Below, piece after piece: positions 13,420 to 15,375 of a DNA stretch of 15,375 nt (the first letter of the stretch is position 1; every line of letters starts with the position of its first letter). A program made the translations under genes and the position numbers. This stretch comes from Candidatus Eiseniibacteriota bacterium (GTDB lineage: Bacteria; JAFGKV01). The stretch is from contig JALOPK010000158.1 in assembly GCA_025453925.1 (NCBI GenBank), positions 1-15,375 of the forward strand, given 5' to 3'. The notes below the pieces were generated by a model. That model saw nothing but the letters and a program-made list of their open reading frames with translations, ran no database searches and was not told the origin of the DNA.

Positions 13420-15153
13420 ATGTGCCATCACCGCAGCTCAGAAGGCTTGCCCGCAGTGATGATTGCAGCCTGTCTGGTAGGTGTCGCCTACTCTGAGGAT
13501 GCCACAGGTTATGCCGGTTCGTACGTCCGTGCCTCCATGGACACCCTTGACTGCATCCACCTGGTTTTCGCGACCGGCGGCTGGGCAAGTTCGTACTATG
13601 GGAGGTACGACGGCAATGAATGGGGGAGCGCCGTCACCTTGCCCGGATCGCTCCCGTGTTTCGTGCCCTATACCGTCCCAATAGTGGAGGTGGGGCCGTC
13701 GCTCATGGCCCGGGCAGCTTACGGTACCGAGACCGGCGCATACCCCAACGACCTCGCTTATTTCACCCTCGCGGAGGCCACCTGTGCCGGCGGGACGTCT
13801 TGGTCCATTGAGGACATCGGCAATGACGGCTATCGCCGGTCCGACTATGGGCTTGCAGTCGACGAAGCCAACCAGGCCCACCTGGTCTACCTCGTGACGA
13901 ACTGGTCGTGGCCCTACTGGTGGCGGATAGTCTACCGACGACCCGACGGTGCTGAAGTTGTCATCCGCCACACCCAATCGGCGACCCACCACGTCATGAC
14001 ACCCGGCATCGCCGTGCGCGATGGTCTTGTTCACATTGTGTGGCGGGAGGGCGGTCCGGCCCTGAGCACCGTCAATCTGTTCTGCGCGGAAGGCCCTCCG
14101 GGGGGCCCATTCCCTGTCCAGCAACTCACCACCTTCGGTGCGGGGCTTTACGTATCGGAGGCACCTGATGTCGCCGTCGCCCCCGATGGGCATGCTGAGG
14201 TGACCTATCTGCTCATGGATGCGACGTCGTCACCCTCACGCTACGCCGGCGTCTATTCGATCACTCCTGGCGGACCGACGACACGCATCGACACGTTGAG
14301 TGTGGAGGCGACTGGTGCTTCAGGGCCGAAGATCACTTTCGATCTTGCCGGCAACCGCTATGTGGCGTGGGCGCTCGAAGCCCCCGGCGAAAGCTACTAC
14401 GCGGTCAACAGCGACACAGCCGTCGTGTTGCCAGGGGCAGGGTCCATGGACGTGTGCGCGGGAGCCTCCGCATACTATGTCCGAGCAACCATGTCCGGCA
14501 TCGTCTATGGAGAGATCACTGCCGGGGGAGCGATGCCCACCGCCGCCATCACGTCAATCGAGCCGAGCCCCATGCGCCGTGGTATCGATCCCAGTCTGAA
14601 GCTGCTGGGCACCACATTCGACAACGACGAGGGGGGATCGGCCGTAGCGGCGTGGGAATGGATCTCCGACATCGACGGCGTCCTGGGCGCCGAGGAGGAT
14701 CTCACACTCCCCGCTCTCGCGCTCTCCCCCGGCACCCACGTCATCACGTTCAGGTGTCAGGACGACGAGGGAGTCTGGTCGTCTCCTGATAGCGGCGGGG
14801 TCACCGTGTTCGCCGATACTGTTCCCCCGCCGCCCGTGATGGTGCTCGGCATCGAGCCTGGGCTCGACGACACGCTGGTGGTGTCCTGGAATCACGTGAT
14901 GGACAATCTCGGCATTGACTGCTACCGCGTGTATCGCGGCGCCATGGCCTGGTTCGATCTCGACGTCCCGATTCACAGCGTCAGTGCAGCAGAGCCCGCA
15001 GTGTACGTCGATCCGGATGGGCTGACTGCCGGGTCCGGATCAGCGTTCTACGAGGTCGTGCCGGTCGACGTCGACGGCAATGCGACGGGGGGCAACGCGA
15101 GGGTAGGGGGTGTCCGGTTTCCCCCCGACCTGCCCCCCTCGCATCTCCGGTAG
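13420..15153 (+). CDS. Secreted multidomain protein: propeller-like repeats, Ig/PKD-like and Fn3 domains
   Basis: A 577-residue protein of unknown function, similar in layout to the protein encoded just upstream. The N-terminus MCHHRSSEGLPAVMIAACLVGVAYS can serve as a signal peptide with cleavage after A-Y-S (residue 25). IAAC (15-18) is an alternative, weak lipobox. Residues about 30-370 contain degenerate propeller-type units, for example LAVDEANQAHLVYL (145-158), IAVRDGLVHIVW (197-208), VAVAPDGHAEVTYL (251-264) and ITFDLAGNRYVAW (305-317). Residues about 375-466 form an Ig/PKD-like module (DNDEGGSAVAAWEW, then SPGTHVITFRCQDDEGVWS). Residues 469-563 form an Fn3 domain (DTLVVSWNHVMDNLGIDCYRVYRG). 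No catalytic motif is visible. ATG 13420 lies 10 bases after the previous stop without a clear Shine-Dalgarno, so reinitiation from the upstream gene is likely. ATG 13459 is a possible later start. Unlike its neighbour it lacks the GEFDF tail. Confidence 0.82.
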   Translation: MCHHRSSEGLPAVMIAACLVGVAYSEDATGYAGSYVRASMDTLDCIHLVFATGGWASSYYGRYDGNEWGSAVTLPGSLPCFVPYTVPIVEVGPSLMARAAYGTETGAYPNDLAYFTLAEATCAGGTSWSIEDIGNDGYRRSDYGLAVDEANQAHLVYLVTNWSWPYWWRIVYRRPDGAEVVIRHTQSATHHVMTPGIAVRDGLVHIVWREGGPALSTVNLFCAEGPPGGPFPVQQLTTFGAGLYVSEAPDVAVAPDGHAEVTYLLMDATSSPSRYAGVYSITPGGPTTRIDTLSVEATGASGPKITFDLAGNRYVAWALEAPGESYYAVNSDTAVVLPGAGSMDVCAGASAYYVRATMSGIVYGEITAGGAMPTAAITSIEPSPMRRGIDPSLKLLGTTFDNDEGGSAVAAWEWISDIDGVLGAEEDLTLPALALSPGTHVITFRCQDDEGVWSSPDSGGVTVFADTVPPPPVMVLGIEPGLDDTLVVSWNHVMDNLGIDCYRVYRGAMAWFDLDVPIHSVSAAEPAVYVDPDGLTAGSGSAFYEVVPVDVDGNATGGNARVGGVRFPPDLPPSHLR

Positions 15154-15186
15154 GACGGCCGAGTAGGCAATCGGGCTGCAGCGTAC

Positions 15187-15230
15187 AAGCGAAGACGGCG
15201 CCGGGGAATCCCCCGGCGCCGTCTTCGCTT
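15187..15230. terminator. Bidirectional terminator with a perfect 20-bp stem
   Basis: Arms 15187-15206 and 15211-15230 are exact reverse complements around an AATC loop. The outer part is AAGCGAAGACGG and the inner part GCGCCGGGG. The element lies between two convergent genes (stops at 15153 on plus and 15243 on minus) and reads as a symmetric terminator for both. No separate T run exists, but the downstream arm ends TCTTCGCTT on either strand. Confidence 0.8.
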
Positions 15231-15242
15231 CAGGGGCTCTGT

Positions 15243-15375
15243 CTATTGCTCAGTCGTGAAGTCGAACTCGCCCAGGGGGGCCGAGGCGCCCGACTCGTTG
15301 CCCGCGCCATCTACCGCGGTAATCCGGTAGAAGTAGTTCAGATCCGGATTCCCCATGCCCTCCGGCACCGACACG
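15243..15375 (-). CDS. Secreted protein, C-terminal Fn3 fragment (5' part outside window)
   Basis: On the minus strand 43 sense codons run from the window edge to a TAG at 15243-15245. They include LNYFYRITAVDGAGNE, a typical last-strand segment of an Fn3 domain, then SAPLGEFDFTTEQ at the end. The fragment is closely similar to the C-terminus of the 12033 gene product (GMG..., Y.YR..A.D, GEFDF.T), so it is probably the end of a paralogous exported protein. The gene begins to the right of the window, so neither length nor function can be judged. It converges on the plus-strand repeat-protein operon across the symmetric terminator. Confidence 0.75.
   Translation of the reverse strand, partial: VSVPEGMGNPDLNYFYRITAVDGAGNESGASAPLGEFDFTTEQ

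Noticed and set aside
1-15375. Mobile element, CRISPR array, toxin-antitoxin, defence system, tRNA or rRNA.
   Set aside because: No transposase or integrase motifs, spaced direct repeats, paired small toxin-like genes, nuclease/sensor combinations or RNA-gene signatures were found on either strand.

Overview
The window is high-GC, gene-dense DNA from a diderm bacterium: it encodes an Omp85-family assembly protein, a FadL-type porin, a lipobox substrate-binding protein and Sec-exported repeat proteins. No taxonomic marker is present. The high GC, the secreted propeller/Fn3 proteins with an Ig-like domain and a GEFDF tail, and the T-poor GC-rich terminators fit an uncultured FCB-type lineage (Eisenbacteria/Krumholzibacteriota-like). 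That placement is an inference, not a demonstration.

Layout. (1) 1-2459, plus strand: the 3' end of an outer-membrane beta-barrel gene, joined by a TGATG overlap to a TamA/BamA-like Omp85 gene. (2) 2668-5182, plus strand: a YfcH-type SDR protein, the UV-damage endonuclease uvsE, and a CYTH-domain (class IV adenylate cyclase-like) protein. A convincing promoter overlapping a perfect 20-bp AT-rich palindrome lies inside the 3' end of the SDR gene, just before uvsE. (3) 10041-5206, minus strand: a five-gene sugar ABC importer operon read in the order ATPase, permease 1, permease 2, lipoprotein binding protein, GHMP sugar kinase. Every junction overlaps by 1-4 nt. Permease 2 is broken by a frameshift and appears to have lost its second membrane helix. 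(4) 10042-11570: a short divergent control region with a good promoter and a 12-bp palindrome, then a FadL/OMPP1 porin gene and a GC-rich terminator. (5) 11571-12032: about 460 bp without a convincing gene, containing one strong hairpin. (6) 12033-15153, plus strand: two tandem secreted proteins, a roughly seven-repeat beta-propeller with an Fn3-like end and a larger propeller-like/Ig-like/Fn3 protein. A perfect 20-bp-stem terminator follows. (7) 15243-15375, minus strand: the C-terminus of another secreted Fn3 protein, closely resembling the end of the 12033 gene.

How the parts work together. The importer operon reads as uptake and anomeric phosphorylation of an unknown sugar, but its transport function is doubtful while permease 2 is broken. 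The divergent FadL porin could bring hydrophobic compounds across the outer membrane; a shared control site is possible. uvsE appears to have its own regulated promoter, as expected for a stress-inducible repair gene. The window contains no mobile element, CRISPR array, RNA gene or recognisable defence system. Its most unusual content is the palindromic control sites, the damaged permease and the exported repeat proteins with a conserved tail.
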